Source: a virus. Taken from it: a stretch of 24,174 bases of DNA. The translations under genes were made by a program, and so were the position numbers. The stretch's first letter is position 1, and each line of letters begins with the position of its first letter. The stretch spans positions 1-24,174 of IMG/VR virus record IMGVR_UViG_3300021373_002195; one strand, given 5' to 3'. The notes below the pieces were generated by a model. It did not search any database, had not been told where the DNA came from, and worked only from the letters and a program-made list of their open reading frames with translations. Shown piece by piece: positions 4,374 through 12,033 of the stretch.

Positions 4374-4548
4374 AAGTTGTCCCTAAATTTATTATTTGTG
4401 CATAAATTACTATTTCCAATGATGTTGCAATTTTTATACCACGATATTTATATGCGAATATCATTAAAATAGCATTTGTTGCATTATCTTTTGCAAAAAC
4501 TGCAATAGTTTCTAATATGCTTTCTTTTTTACTTTGACCTTTTAGCAT
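4306..4548 (-). CDS. holin-like small membrane protein (80 aa)
   Basis: Two moderately hydrophobic segments (about residues 24-36 and 40-58) are separated by a short polar turn, followed by a very basic C-terminal tail (RRCFNYRAKRKFTKFNKRK). This is the usual holin charge pattern. Holins form inner-membrane lesions that release the endolysin. The start overlaps the upstream hydrolase gene by 20 nt (MLKGQSKKES lies inside its last codons), and its tail overlaps the XhlA-like gene, so translation is likely coupled. The family cannot be named from sequence alone. Confidence 0.55.
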   Translation of the reverse strand: MLKGQSKKESILETIAVFAKDNATNAILMIFAYKYRGIKIATSLEIVIYAQIINLGTTYAIRRCFNYRAKRKFTKFNKRK

Positions 4549-4990
4549 TTAACCCTAGACATATCATACGAACATCTTTTGGGCTTAAATTTGTTTTTAA
4601 ATAACGCTTGTTTATTCCATAAGCGTGTTTTAGTATAGGTAAAAACAATTCAGAACAAAAATATTTATTTGAATCATGCACTTTATAACCGAAAAACCCA
4701 AAAAGTACACCAAAAAAATCATATTTTTTGCCAAGCATTGACTCAAATTCATCAACAACTTTTGTTGTAATATGATAATCTAGGTCAAGTTCTATTGTAT
4801 AGGCAATGTCATTTCTTGGATTAATAAATTGATTAACCCCATTAAAAAATTCTGACTCATAATAAACTCTATCTATTTCAAAGCTGACATGATAATAAGC
4901 ATCATTTGAAAATATTTTAATTATGCTTGTCGTGTATTTCAATGGATTCCACCATTTGTATTCTTTTTTGTGAAAATGTACTTTTATCAT
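4529..4990 (-). CDS. permuted papain-like hydrolase, YiiX/C92 type (153 aa)
   Basis: His34 in YYHVSFEI, followed by YYESEFF (Glu45), and Cys112 in NKYFCSELF give the His-then-Cys order of circularly permuted NlpC/P60 (YaeF/YiiX, C92) enzymes. FFGVLFGFFGY lies between them as in the family. These enzymes cleave amide or thioester bonds, and in phages they are found near lysis or tail genes. It starts in an ATGA overlap with the upstream membrane protein and precedes the holin-like gene, so a second cell-wall or lipid-linked hydrolase for lysis is the natural reading. No signal peptide. An entry or host-modifying role is possible. Confidence 0.7.
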   Translation of the reverse strand: MIKVHFHKKEYKWWNPLKYTTSIIKIFSNDAYYHVSFEIDRVYYESEFFNGVNQFINPRNDIAYTIELDLDYHITTKVVDEFESMLGKKYDFFGVLFGFFGYKVHDSNKYFCSELFLPILKHAYGINKRYLKTNLSPKDVRMICLGLNAKRSK

Positions 4991-5253
4991 TTATCTATTT
5001 CTAATTTGCCAGCTATTTTATATAATATTTTTGTAATTTCTTTTAATTCTCTGTCATGGCTTTCTATTGTTTTGCTAATTTCTTCAATTTGCAATTCTGT
5101 TAACTTTTTTAGTTCTAAATTATTTTTCTCAAATAATTTTATTCTATACAAATTGTATATAGCAATAACATAAAAAGAAATTTGCGTTAGAATTATTAAA
5201 GATTCTAAACTTTTTATATCTTGTAAAGTTGTTAAAAATTCTAGCCATGCCAT
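4987..5253 (-). CDS. membrane-anchored coiled-coil protein, spanin-like (88 aa)
   Basis: A hydrophobic segment at about residues 18-38 (ESLIILTQISFYVIAIYNLY) is followed by a long charged helix (about 40-85: ELKKLTELQIEEISKTIESH). N-terminal anchor plus periplasmic coiled coil is the layout of inner-membrane spanins, which help disrupt the outer membrane of Gram-negative hosts. No nested or following outer-membrane spanin lipoprotein was seen, so a holin or antiholin remains possible. It begins 5 nt after the M15 peptidase gene with no clear ribosome site and ends in an ATGA overlap with the next gene. Confidence 0.55.
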   Translation of the reverse strand: MAWLEFLTTLQDIKSLESLIILTQISFYVIAIYNLYRIKLFEKNNLELKKLTELQIEEISKTIESHDRELKEITKILYKIAGKLEIDK

Positions 5254-5258
5254 TATAT

Positions 5259-5693
5259 TTAAATTATATTTAAATTTTGTTCAAAAGTCCATTGACAAGA
5301 AATGTGTAAGTGTTTTTTATTTTTTTCTTTTTTTAGTGTTGTTATATGTGAATCTTTGTAAAAAGAATTGTAATTATTTATAATATCTTCTTTTATTTCT
5401 TCTGGTGATAACCCTTTAATTTTTATATCAAGGGCTAAACCCTGCTTATGAGGTGACATAAAAGACCCTATTTTGCAAAATGGAGGACGATATCCGCTAT
5501 AATTGTAATAATACTCATTTTCAATGTAATTATGCCAATTATTGATTATAACTTTAGCATTAAATCGATTATAAATCGCCTCTGCCATATTAATTATTGA
5601 TGGGTTTATGAAGCGAATACTTTTCTCTTTGTATCGTTTAAATATTTCTTTTGGAATAAAGTCTTGCAGTGCAAAATGTGGGCTAATTTCCAT
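5259..5693 (-). CDS. M15-family peptidase endolysin (144 aa)
   Basis: The zinc-site motif SPHKQGLALD (residues 80-89, His82 and Asp89) matches SxHxxGxAxD, and HLH at 128-130 supplies the later ligand. SGYRPP upstream also fits peptidase M15 and VanY-like carboxy- or endopeptidases that cut peptidoglycan stem peptides. The length is typical of a single-domain phage endolysin; no signal peptide, so a holin is needed for release, and two candidates follow in the same block. TAATG overlap with the preceding gene. Confidence 0.85.
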   Translation of the reverse strand: MEISPHFALQDFIPKEIFKRYKEKSIRFINPSIINMAEAIYNRFNAKVIINNWHNYIENEYYYNYSGYRPPFCKIGSFMSPHKQGLALDIKIKGLSPEEIKEDIINNYNSFYKDSHITTLKKEKNKKHLHISCQWTFEQNLNII

Positions 5694-6073
5694 TATTTTG
5701 GTTTTGGGTATTTTTCTTTTACCTCTTTAATATGATCTTGCCATATTGTTGTACTATTTATTAAATCCCAGTATTGCATATCCTGTTGTTCCGCTAATGA
5801 TGCATAGCCGTCATCGGCATTGCATCGTGCATAGCAGTAATCGTACAATTTGTCGCTAGGATTAAAAAGTCTTTTCTTTTGAGTCGCATCGCTGCTATAC
5901 ATTACTTGGTTAATTTGTACATTACGCTCATAACTAGCTGCATTTTCTTCTCTGTACACTTCGTTTTCAAAACGTACACCATCATCATCGATATAGTATT
6001 TTTCGTTTGGCTCAAAATTTGTATCTGTTCGCTCACCAGTCATTACATCATTAATTTTATAGAATTTATACAT
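5693..6073 (-). CDS. fibre-associated small protein, possible chaperone (126 aa)
   Basis: Begins MYKFYKINDVMTGERTDTNF; acidic and tyrosine-rich, with QQDMQYWDLINSTTIWQDHI near the C-terminus. The aromatic MQYWDLIN motif resembles the end of small proteins encoded next to tail fibres. It directly follows the fibre gene (12 nt) with AAGGA 8 nt before ATG. Fibre-assembly chaperone or fibre-tip cap is inferred from position; no domain is recognised with certainty. Confidence 0.6.
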   Translation of the reverse strand: MYKFYKINDVMTGERTDTNFEPNEKYYIDDDGVRFENEVYREENAASYERNVQINQVMYSSDATQKKRLFNPSDKLYDYCYARCNADDGYASLAEQQDMQYWDLINSTTIWQDHIKEVKEKYPKPK

Positions 6074-6085
6074 TTTAATATCCTT

Positions 6086-7195
6086 TTATAATTTAGTTAC
6101 ATTTATTAATACTTGAGTATATATTTTAAGTATGAATTTACACGTAACAATTGATGAATTTGTTGCCTGTATAGTTAATACTCCACCGCCTGAATTAACT
6201 AAATTAATTGACATTCCATTTGTTGGTGTATAGATTTCCATTGTCTCAATGGCGTTAACAGATCCGGAATAACTTCTAATGCTATAAGTTCTCATTGCGC
6301 CTCTAGTAATGCCGGTAGATGTTGCAAATACTTCAATAAACCAGCTATGAAATCCTCCAGATGCGGATTGTAATTGTAAAACATTAGTTGTTGAGCTTAA
6401 TACATATTTAGAGTGATCATGAATATATAAATATTGATTAATTTTAGTACTTTCGCCAACAGTTATACGCTTAGTTATACCTGAACCTGAGTTCGTGTAT
6501 AGATTTAATTCGCCTACGCCGTTTCCTGTTGTGGCACCTTCAATTTTAGCGTAATTACCATCAATTGTCTCAAAATTAATTGATTGTGTTTCTGATGTGC
6601 CACCATTAGTATCTTTTAAATTTATATTAGGATTAGAATTTTCAATTTCTAAATTACGTGCCTGGTACTTGCTTTTAACATCTAAATTAATTCTGGTTGT
6701 TGATACCGCTACCCCTAATTCGACTTGATATGTTGCCGGTAATGTATTAGTAATACCACCACCTACACCTACATAATACGTGGTGCCAACGGTCAAAGCT
6801 GTAAAGGCATCGTAGAATCCATAGGCTATTGTTGCATTGTTGCCACTCGTTACTGCGTTTACATTTACACCTGCAACCGCTGTTATTCCTGCCTCAGTTG
6901 TATTATCTGCTTTAAATGCCTGTCCACCACTAATACGGACAATATCACCAGCGGATAGGTCTTCACCACAAGTTATGGTATATTCTTTTGACTCATCTGT
7001 TGCTATTTCAAGATATTCTAGCCATTCATAAATAGATTTAAATAAAAAATTTATTTCTTGATATGTTGGCTTTTCTGGAACGCCAGATGTTGCGGTGTAC
7101 CCTGTTGTTTTTCTTGTTACTGGCTCAACAACATTTGTTCCTATTGCCTCTGAACTTGCCCATTCTGGTAAATTTAGTGTTGGTTTAGTTGCCAT
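6086..7195 (-). CDS. tail fibre protein (369 aa)
   Basis: The N-terminus (residues 1-65: LNLPEWASS...NVVEPVTRKTTGY...YEWLEYLE) is the virion-attachment segment found at the start of many phage tail fibres. Residues about 70-175 form a beta-rich module (SAGDIVRISGG ... TVGTTYYVGVGGGI ... VELGVAVSTT) of the same kind as two modules in the 1744-residue fibre. The C-terminal half is glycine/serine/threonine-rich beta structure ending in a compact domain likely to bind the host surface. It follows the baseplate wedge genes as expected. AGGAG 7 nt before ATG. Confidence 0.85.
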   Translation of the reverse strand: MATKPTLNLPEWASSEAIGTNVVEPVTRKTTGYTATSGVPEKPTYQEINFLFKSIYEWLEYLEIATDESKEYTITCGEDLSAGDIVRISGGQAFKADNTTEAGITAVAGVNVNAVTSGNNATIAYGFYDAFTALTVGTTYYVGVGGGITNTLPATYQVELGVAVSTTRINLDVKSKYQARNLEIENSNPNINLKDTNGGTSETQSINFETIDGNYAKIEGATTGNGVGELNLYTNSGSGITKRITVGESTKINQYLYIHDHSKYVLSSTTNVLQLQSASGGFHSWFIEVFATSTGITRGAMRTYSIRSYSGSVNAIETMEIYTPTNGMSINLVNSGGGVLTIQATNSSIVTCKFILKIYTQVLINVTKL

Positions 7196-7206
7196 TTTTA
7201 TTCTCC

Positions 7207-7788
7207 TTAGTTAAATCCAAATAAATCATTCAAATATCCTCCTTGAGATGTATCAGTTAAGCTAGAAAACCCAAGTGCTTCGGAATCATTTTGAAATCCA
7301 AAATAATCAGTTTGAACGTTAATTAAATCAACGCTTACGCCTGTTGGCTTAGTGTTATTTATTGCCACAACAATATCACTTAATGGAATTAAAGGGCTAC
7401 TATTTATAGCATACATATTAATATGAGCTACAGATGGCTCAGATAAATTGATTGTATCTGCACTCATTAATATATTAAATATAGATAATAAGTCTTCAAT
7501 AGCTCCCTCTGAATTTAATTGTGTTATCTTATTATATATTAAGCCTCTGTATATTTCATCATTGTAGCCAAGGCGTAATTGATCTAATATTGTGCCAAAG
7601 TTGTCTAATTGTTGCCCCACACTATCTTTTAAAGATCGCTCGTTCAATAATTGAAAAAAAACTGTTTCTAATTCTTGAATTTGAGCGGTATATATCTTAA
7701 TTATTTCTTTTAAGTTTGAGCTGTCTGAATATTGTGTAATTAATCTAGTAAGAGCATCACTTTCATGAGTTGTTATTTCTGTAATCAT
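7207..7788 (-). CDS. baseplate wedge protein, DUF2612 family (193 aa)
   Basis: The ending FGFQNDSEALGFSSLTDT...GGYL and the helical start with LGYNDEIYRGLIYNKI match the DUF2612 phage wedge family. That family occupies the place of P2 gpI and forms the outer wedge where fibres attach. ATGA overlap with the J-like gene upstream; the fibre gene follows, consistent with this role. Length is normal for the family. Confidence 0.85.
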   Translation of the reverse strand: MITEITTHESDALTRLITQYSDSSNLKEIIKIYTAQIQELETVFFQLLNERSLKDSVGQQLDNFGTILDQLRLGYNDEIYRGLIYNKITQLNSEGAIEDLLSIFNILMSADTINLSEPSVAHINMYAINSSPLIPLSDIVVAINNTKPTGVSVDLINVQTDYFGFQNDSEALGFSSLTDTSQGGYLNDLFGFN

Positions 7789-8960
7789 GAATTAATTGTA
7801 ATCCTTGAGCTATCAAAAACAGCAATCTCAAAAACATTTATTGCGATATTGGTACTTGTAGTAGGGCTTGCACTTGTGCCTATAAATATTTCTATGCCAA
7901 TAACGCCTGAAACGTTATTAATTGGGGTATACAATTTATTTACAATGACATCATCACTAATATTTAAATTGGATGTGTAAGCTAATATTTCATTTTCAAT
8001 TTTAGTATCTCCATCGGTAGGATAAACGTCACCTTGTGATATGTCAGTGTTTTTAGTTATATTTACGATTAAATAAATATCTATTTCTGTTGATCGGCTA
8101 AAAGAAATGCTATGAGATTGTGCTTGTGAATCAAGAACTGTTTCAGTAATTGTTCCATAGGTTGAAATCCCTGCTGGCTTTGAATTAAATATAGACGATG
8201 CAATATCAGCATTTAATCCCCCTAAAACATAAACTTCAATACTTTTTGGCGGTCTCCCATTAGAATCAGTTGTTAATGTATTATTTTCAACAACTAAGGC
8301 ATTGGTAACATCGTCAACATTAGATATTAAATTATTTCTTATTCCCTCTATTGTTGCGGTTCCCGATCTTTGCAGTAAAAGTAATCTTCTAATTTTAAAA
8401 TCAGTATCAGTTTCAACATCTCGGCCTAATTCTGCATCTAATGCATTTGTAATGCTATCAATTCCACTTGTTGGAGTTTGTATTTCTGTTAATGTTCCTG
8501 AATAAGCAACTGTTTCACCTGTATTTGTAGCATACATTTCAACATCTACCGTTCCACCTGATCCAATAGTATATTCTTGTAATGTTTCAAATTCTGAACT
8601 TTCATTTCCATTAACATAAGCAATAAAGTTAGCTGGCACAATAGCATTTGCAGTGCCGGTAATTGTTGCTGTAACTTGTGACTTTGTAGCTTGTAACCTT
8701 GTTATATTATTAATACTTGCAATATTATCTAAAGAAGTTCCCTCTGCTGTATTAGGATATTGTGAATTATATATTGCTTCTGATAATTCCCATAATAAAG
8801 AAATTCTTTCGTCTAATACGCCTTTTATTTGCCCTAATGGCGAATTTCCTTCTAAATTAATAGCATCACCAAAAGACGTTTTAAATTCGGCTTCTGTCTC
8901 TAATATAATATCAGATAAAGTTTTTGTATTAAGCCCTGTTGTTGTTATTCCAAATGTCAT
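7785..8960 (-). CDS. baseplate wedge protein, J/gp47-like (391 aa)
   Basis: Begins MTFGITTTGLNTKTLSDIIL, with the typical N-terminal segment (SFGDAINLEGNSPLGQIKGV), VPANFIAYVNGN and DTDFKIRRLLLLQRSGTATI, all hallmarks of Baseplate_J-like proteins (Mu gp47, T4 gp6, P2 gpJ). It dimerises in the wedge ring and couples baseplate opening to sheath contraction. It lies between gp25-like and DUF2612 genes in the canonical order. GAGG 8 nt before ATG. Confidence 0.92.
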   Translation of the reverse strand: MTFGITTTGLNTKTLSDIILETEAEFKTSFGDAINLEGNSPLGQIKGVLDERISLLWELSEAIYNSQYPNTAEGTSLDNIASINNITRLQATKSQVTATITGTANAIVPANFIAYVNGNESSEFETLQEYTIGSGGTVDVEMYATNTGETVAYSGTLTEIQTPTSGIDSITNALDAELGRDVETDTDFKIRRLLLLQRSGTATIEGIRNNLISNVDDVTNALVVENNTLTTDSNGRPPKSIEVYVLGGLNADIASSIFNSKPAGISTYGTITETVLDSQAQSHSISFSRSTEIDIYLIVNITKNTDISQGDVYPTDGDTKIENEILAYTSNLNISDDVIVNKLYTPINNVSGVIGIEIFIGTSASPTTSTNIAINVFEIAVFDSSRITINS

Positions 8961-8981
8961 TTTATTACCTCTATATTAACA

Positions 8982-9332
8982 TTAAATAATAGAAATATCA
9001 TTTAAAACAATATCTCCTTTTTCGCTTTGTACTTTTACACTAACTATTATTGATCTACTATTTTTATATTCTAAATTAAATTCCAATACGTTTAAAACGC
9101 CATTGGTATTTATAATAGCATTAAGTAATACTGTTTCAATTGTATTTAAATTAAAATTTTTAATAAAAATATCAGCAAAATATGCAACCCCAATAGTTTG
9201 ATTTAAAAACCATTCACCTAAAAAAGTTTTTATGTTAATGACAATGTTTTGTGATGTTTCTTCAATGCCTGTTATTGTGCTTAAATTGTTGTTTTCAAAA
9301 TATAAATCGCTGTTTATTAATTCTAAGTCCAC
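8982..9332 (-). CDS. baseplate wedge protein, gpW/gp25-like (116 aa)
   Basis: Small protein with NIVINIKTFLGEWFLNQTIG (residues about 28-47), the GEWFLN...G(V/I) core of the gpW/gp25 family, and a mixed alpha/beta end. In contractile systems it links the sheath start to the wedges. The start is GTG in a TAGTG overlap with the preceding gene; no earlier ATG exists in frame. Normal length for the family. Confidence 0.88.
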   Translation of the reverse strand: MDLELINSDLYFENNNLSTITGIEETSQNIVINIKTFLGEWFLNQTIGVAYFADIFIKNFNLNTIETVLLNAIINTNGVLNVLEFNLEYKNSRSIIVSVKVQSEKGDIVLNDISII

Positions 9333-9550
9333 TATGATATTGTTCCTGTTCCAGGCCCAGATGGTGTGCTAACTGTAATTACCCCATAAGTTTTAATGTG
9401 ATCTATTATTGCTCCTGCATAGGCTTCTGCCATAGCATCTTTTTGAGCAGATGTCATTGATGCCCCCTCTGGATTGTTTGCAATGTCATCTAAAACAGTT
9501 TGTATTGCTGAATTTATTTGACTGCCAAGTAGTGTTGCGTTTAATGCCAT
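9332..9550 (-). CDS. small baseplate/spike-associated protein (72 aa)
   Basis: Begins MALNATLLGSQINSAIQTVL and continues to AGAIIDHIKTYGVITVSTPS, ending in a glycine/proline/threonine tail. Similar short proteins, sometimes as tandem repeats of the AGAIIDHIKxxGxVTV segment, occur next to spike genes in phages of this type. GGAGG lies 5 nt upstream of ATG, the best ribosome site in the operon, suggesting high output. Whether it is structural is not known; a spike-tip or baseplate role is inferred from position. Confidence 0.65.
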   Translation of the reverse strand: MALNATLLGSQINSAIQTVLDDIANNPEGASMTSAQKDAMAEAYAGAIIDHIKTYGVITVSTPSGPGTGTIS

Positions 9551-9559
9551 GATATCCTC

Positions 9560-10186
9560 CTATATTTTTAAATTACTAAATTTTGTTGCTAAAGATGTAA
9601 ATGTTGATACATTTGTTGGTGCTTGTGGCCCAATTTGCGTATTTGTTAATATTTGACTACATGCAGTTGCAAGTTGATTGCATAAATCGACCAATTCATC
9701 ACTCGTTCCTTTAATTTCAACACTTCCGTTTGATAATCTTATTTGTGAATTGCCATTTTTAATCATTAAATGATCTGAATCTGCTTCTAAACCACTTCCA
9801 TTATATTTTAAGGTTGGATAAGCTACCGCATCTGATAGATCAAATTTTCTTATGTCGTCTGGAAAAACAAGTCCTCCACTTTTACGCCACTTATCAATAC
9901 TTCTTTCATTAAAAATTAATTGTACTGAATCACCCTTTTGTAAAGGAAAGCTAAAAATAGCATTTTCAGATTGATAGTATGCAATAGGAACATTATTAAT
10001 TCTTTGTATCGTTTCAATCTCACCTGTAATCCTTTTTCTTTTAATGGCTGGAATAACATCTACTGTTTTATTTTGAGCGTTATACGCTTCAACAATAGCA
10101 GGAATACTGGTATGAATATTAACAAGTTTTGCATCAATTAATTGGTTTATTGTTTCGCCTAGTGTTGGCGTGTATCTAACTGTCAT
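9560..10186 (-). CDS. baseplate spike, gp138 N-terminal-domain type (208 aa)
   Basis: Residues about 20-125 (VNIHTSIPAIVEAYNAQNKT..., PIAYYQSENAIFSFPLQKGD, VQLIFNERSIDKWRKSG) match the OB-fold domain of phi92 gp138, the short membrane-piercing spike. IRLSNGSVEIKG later in the protein is the start of the beta-helical needle, and the needle is short here. The spike sits under the hub and is driven through the outer membrane. The start overlaps the hub gene by 11 nt with AAGGAA upstream. Confidence 0.88.
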   Translation of the reverse strand: MTVRYTPTLGETINQLIDAKLVNIHTSIPAIVEAYNAQNKTVDVIPAIKRKRITGEIETIQRINNVPIAYYQSENAIFSFPLQKGDSVQLIFNERSIDKWRKSGGLVFPDDIRKFDLSDAVAYPTLKYNGSGLEADSDHLMIKNGNSQIRLSNGSVEIKGTSDELVDLCNQLATACSQILTNTQIGPQAPTNVSTFTSLATKFSNLKI

Positions 10187-11021
10187 TTGAAATTCCTTCG
10201 CACTTCATAACCCATTGACCATCAAATGAATCTCCACTATAAGTAACTCTTTCCATTTTATAAAAAGAATTTGTATCTGTTAATGAATCTTCTATTTTTA
10301 TTAGTTTTGTTGGAGTTACTGCTGAATTAATTAAAGCCGTAAATTCTATTTTTTTATCTTTTTTTATTTTTAATTCTAATAACCCTGTATCCTCATTAAA
10401 AACATAAACTGATTCATTTTCATTAATTGATTGATCTGGTGAATAAATTGTAAATTCATTATTTTGAATTGACCATTCAAGCCCTTCTGTTTTTATTAAA
10501 TTATCAATTATTTCTTTAGTTCTACCTGATACTGAAATATCTGAGGCAACGTTAACTTTCTTATTGTTATCTATATGAGAAAGCGATAAGTCATTATATG
10601 ATATATCTAAATCTTTTATTAATAATTTTAATAATTCTTTTAGGTTTTTATTTTTTACAAATGTTCTGTTTGTAAATTTTTCTGTTAAATTAAAGTTTCC
10701 ATCCCCTGCTTCAATGTGTGTTACAATGTCTGCTTTCTGCCTAGTTGTATATGAATGTGTAATATCTCCACTAAATAATAATTGTAAAGGCTGAGTTGAT
10801 AATTGCCCTACATAGCCACACTTTAGTATTATTTTTGCATTATTTTCTTGAAATCTTTTATATACTTCTTTTTGCAAGTTATATATTTTTATGACTGCTG
10901 TATTTGATTCTGATGCACTTGTTTTTACAATATCAAAATTAATTCGATTATCTTGTACAATATAATTAGTATCATTAACTAATATTTGAAGTTGATAAGC
11001 TCTTAAATACTGTACTGTCAT
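10176..11021 (-). CDS. baseplate hub protein, gp27/gpD-like (281 aa)
   Basis: Begins MTVQYLRAYQLQILVNDTNY, with NTAVIKIYNLQKEVYKRFQE and ILKCGYVGQ... early, patterns of hub proteins whose first domain is tube-like, and GLEWSIQNNEFTIYSPDQS and KIEDSLTDTNSFYKMERVTY later. It forms the trimer between tube and spike. The plug gene precedes and the spike gene follows, as in Pam3-like baseplates. TAATG overlap at the start. Confidence 0.85.
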   Translation of the reverse strand: MTVQYLRAYQLQILVNDTNYIVQDNRINFDIVKTSASESNTAVIKIYNLQKEVYKRFQENNAKIILKCGYVGQLSTQPLQLLFSGDITHSYTTRQKADIVTHIEAGDGNFNLTEKFTNRTFVKNKNLKELLKLLIKDLDISYNDLSLSHIDNNKKVNVASDISVSGRTKEIIDNLIKTEGLEWSIQNNEFTIYSPDQSINENESVYVFNEDTGLLELKIKKDKKIEFTALINSAVTPTKLIKIEDSLTDTNSFYKMERVTYSGDSFDGQWVMKCEGISNDS

Positions 11022-11344
11022 TATGCAGCTTCATTATACATTAAAATTACTCTTGTTCCCAAATCGTCAATTTCTGCATCTTTATTTTCATTTTCCATAT
11101 CAATACAAAACAAATCTCCTTGAGGAATATTTAAATGATAATAATTTTTTAATAGGGGCATATTTGTTATCATTAAAATGCCATAAACAATTATTTCTTC
11201 TGATGTTGTAAGTATATTTATAAACCATTTATTTAATCTGTAATTAAATTTAAATTCAAAAATATATGCAATTCCATCCAAAGTCGTTGTCTGCTTTATC
11301 TTTTTATTGTCTATTGTATTTATTGGGATCTTTATTACTGCCAT
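11021..11344 (-). CDS. baseplate plug protein, Pam3 gp18-like (107 aa)
   Basis: Compact beta protein: IPINTIDNKKIKQTTTLDGI, then YRLNKWFINILTTS, PLLKNYYHLNIPQGDLFCID and EIDDLGTRVILMYNEA. The order D/G-Y-x-F, N-x-W-F and DDLG-x-V-L-Y at the end matches the plug family described for the Pam3 baseplate, which blocks the tube above the hub. It overlaps the Dit-like gene by 10 nt and ends in a TAATG overlap with the hub gene. Confidence 0.82.
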   Translation of the reverse strand: MAVIKIPINTIDNKKIKQTTTLDGIAYIFEFKFNYRLNKWFINILTTSEEIIVYGILMITNMPLLKNYYHLNIPQGDLFCIDMENENKDAEIDDLGTRVILMYNEAA

Positions 11345-12033
11345 ATTGAAATTGCCGAACTTATTCCTTTTGATAATATTGATTGGCTTACATTTTTTTG
11401 ATTATCATCTGGGGTTTCAATATTTTCTTTTCCATTATTAATTTTCGATTGCCCTGAATGTTTTATATTTTCAGCAAATTGACTAGGGTCTATTTTTTCA
11501 GTTTTAGTTGTCACAATTTTTACTTGTTTTACAGTCATTGTAAAATTTATACTTTGTAATGTACTGCTATTTTCTTTAAAATTTAAACTTTGAATAATAA
11601 CGTTATCATAAAGTTCTAATCCTGTTCTAACTTTAAATAATATTTTATTTTTATAAAGCTCATTTAATAAAAGATATCTTTGATTTTTTTTTGTATTATT
11701 ATTTGTAACGTTATTAATAATTCCACTTAATTGTGGAACAATTGCGGATACTAATTGATTTTTAGTTATTCCATATATTGCTGATTGAAATGCTGTTGTT
11801 TTTAATGTATCAATAATATTGCTTGATAAATTAGAAATAACACATTCTAAAGTTATTGTAGGATTTACATTAACCACATGATCTGTAATATTTATTCCTG
11901 ATTGTATAGGGTATGAAGTAATTGTATTTTCTTTTTGATGACTAATATTAGTAGTTGAGTCAATTTCTAAAATAATTGCATCTCCAATTAATAAACTTAC
12001 TTTTTCTTTATTTAATATGTTTAAAAAACTCAT
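11335..12033 (-). CDS. Dit-like baseplate/tube-initiator protein (232 aa)
   Basis: Begins MSFLNILNKEKVSLLIGDAI. The central part (TSYPIQSGINITDHVVNVNP TITLECVIS as two adjoining pieces) is the 'phi-x-P-I ... I-T-D-H-V ... P-x-I-x-L' signature of Dit-like N-terminal domains in myophages, followed by LNFKENSSTLQSINFTMTVK. Dit proteins start tube assembly around the hub. The last ~55 residues are polar and probably flexible. ATGA overlap with the tape measure gene. Confidence 0.78.
   Translation of the reverse strand: MSFLNILNKEKVSLLIGDAIILEIDSTTNISHQKENTITSYPIQSGINITDHVVNVNPTITLECVISNLSSNIIDTLKTTAFQSAIYGITKNQLVSAIVPQLSGIINNVTNNNTKKNQRYLLLNELYKNKILFKVRTGLELYDNVIIQSLNFKENSSTLQSINFTMTVKQVKIVTTKTEKIDPSQFAENIKHSGQSKINNGKENIETPDDNQKNVSQSILSKGISSAISIWQ

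Noticed and set aside
4970-5173. 67-residue plus-strand frame
   Set aside because: Antisense to the spanin-like and papain-like genes; no ribosome site or promoter.
8653-8979. 108-residue plus-strand frame
   Set aside because: Antisense to the well-supported gp47/J-like gene; no independent support.
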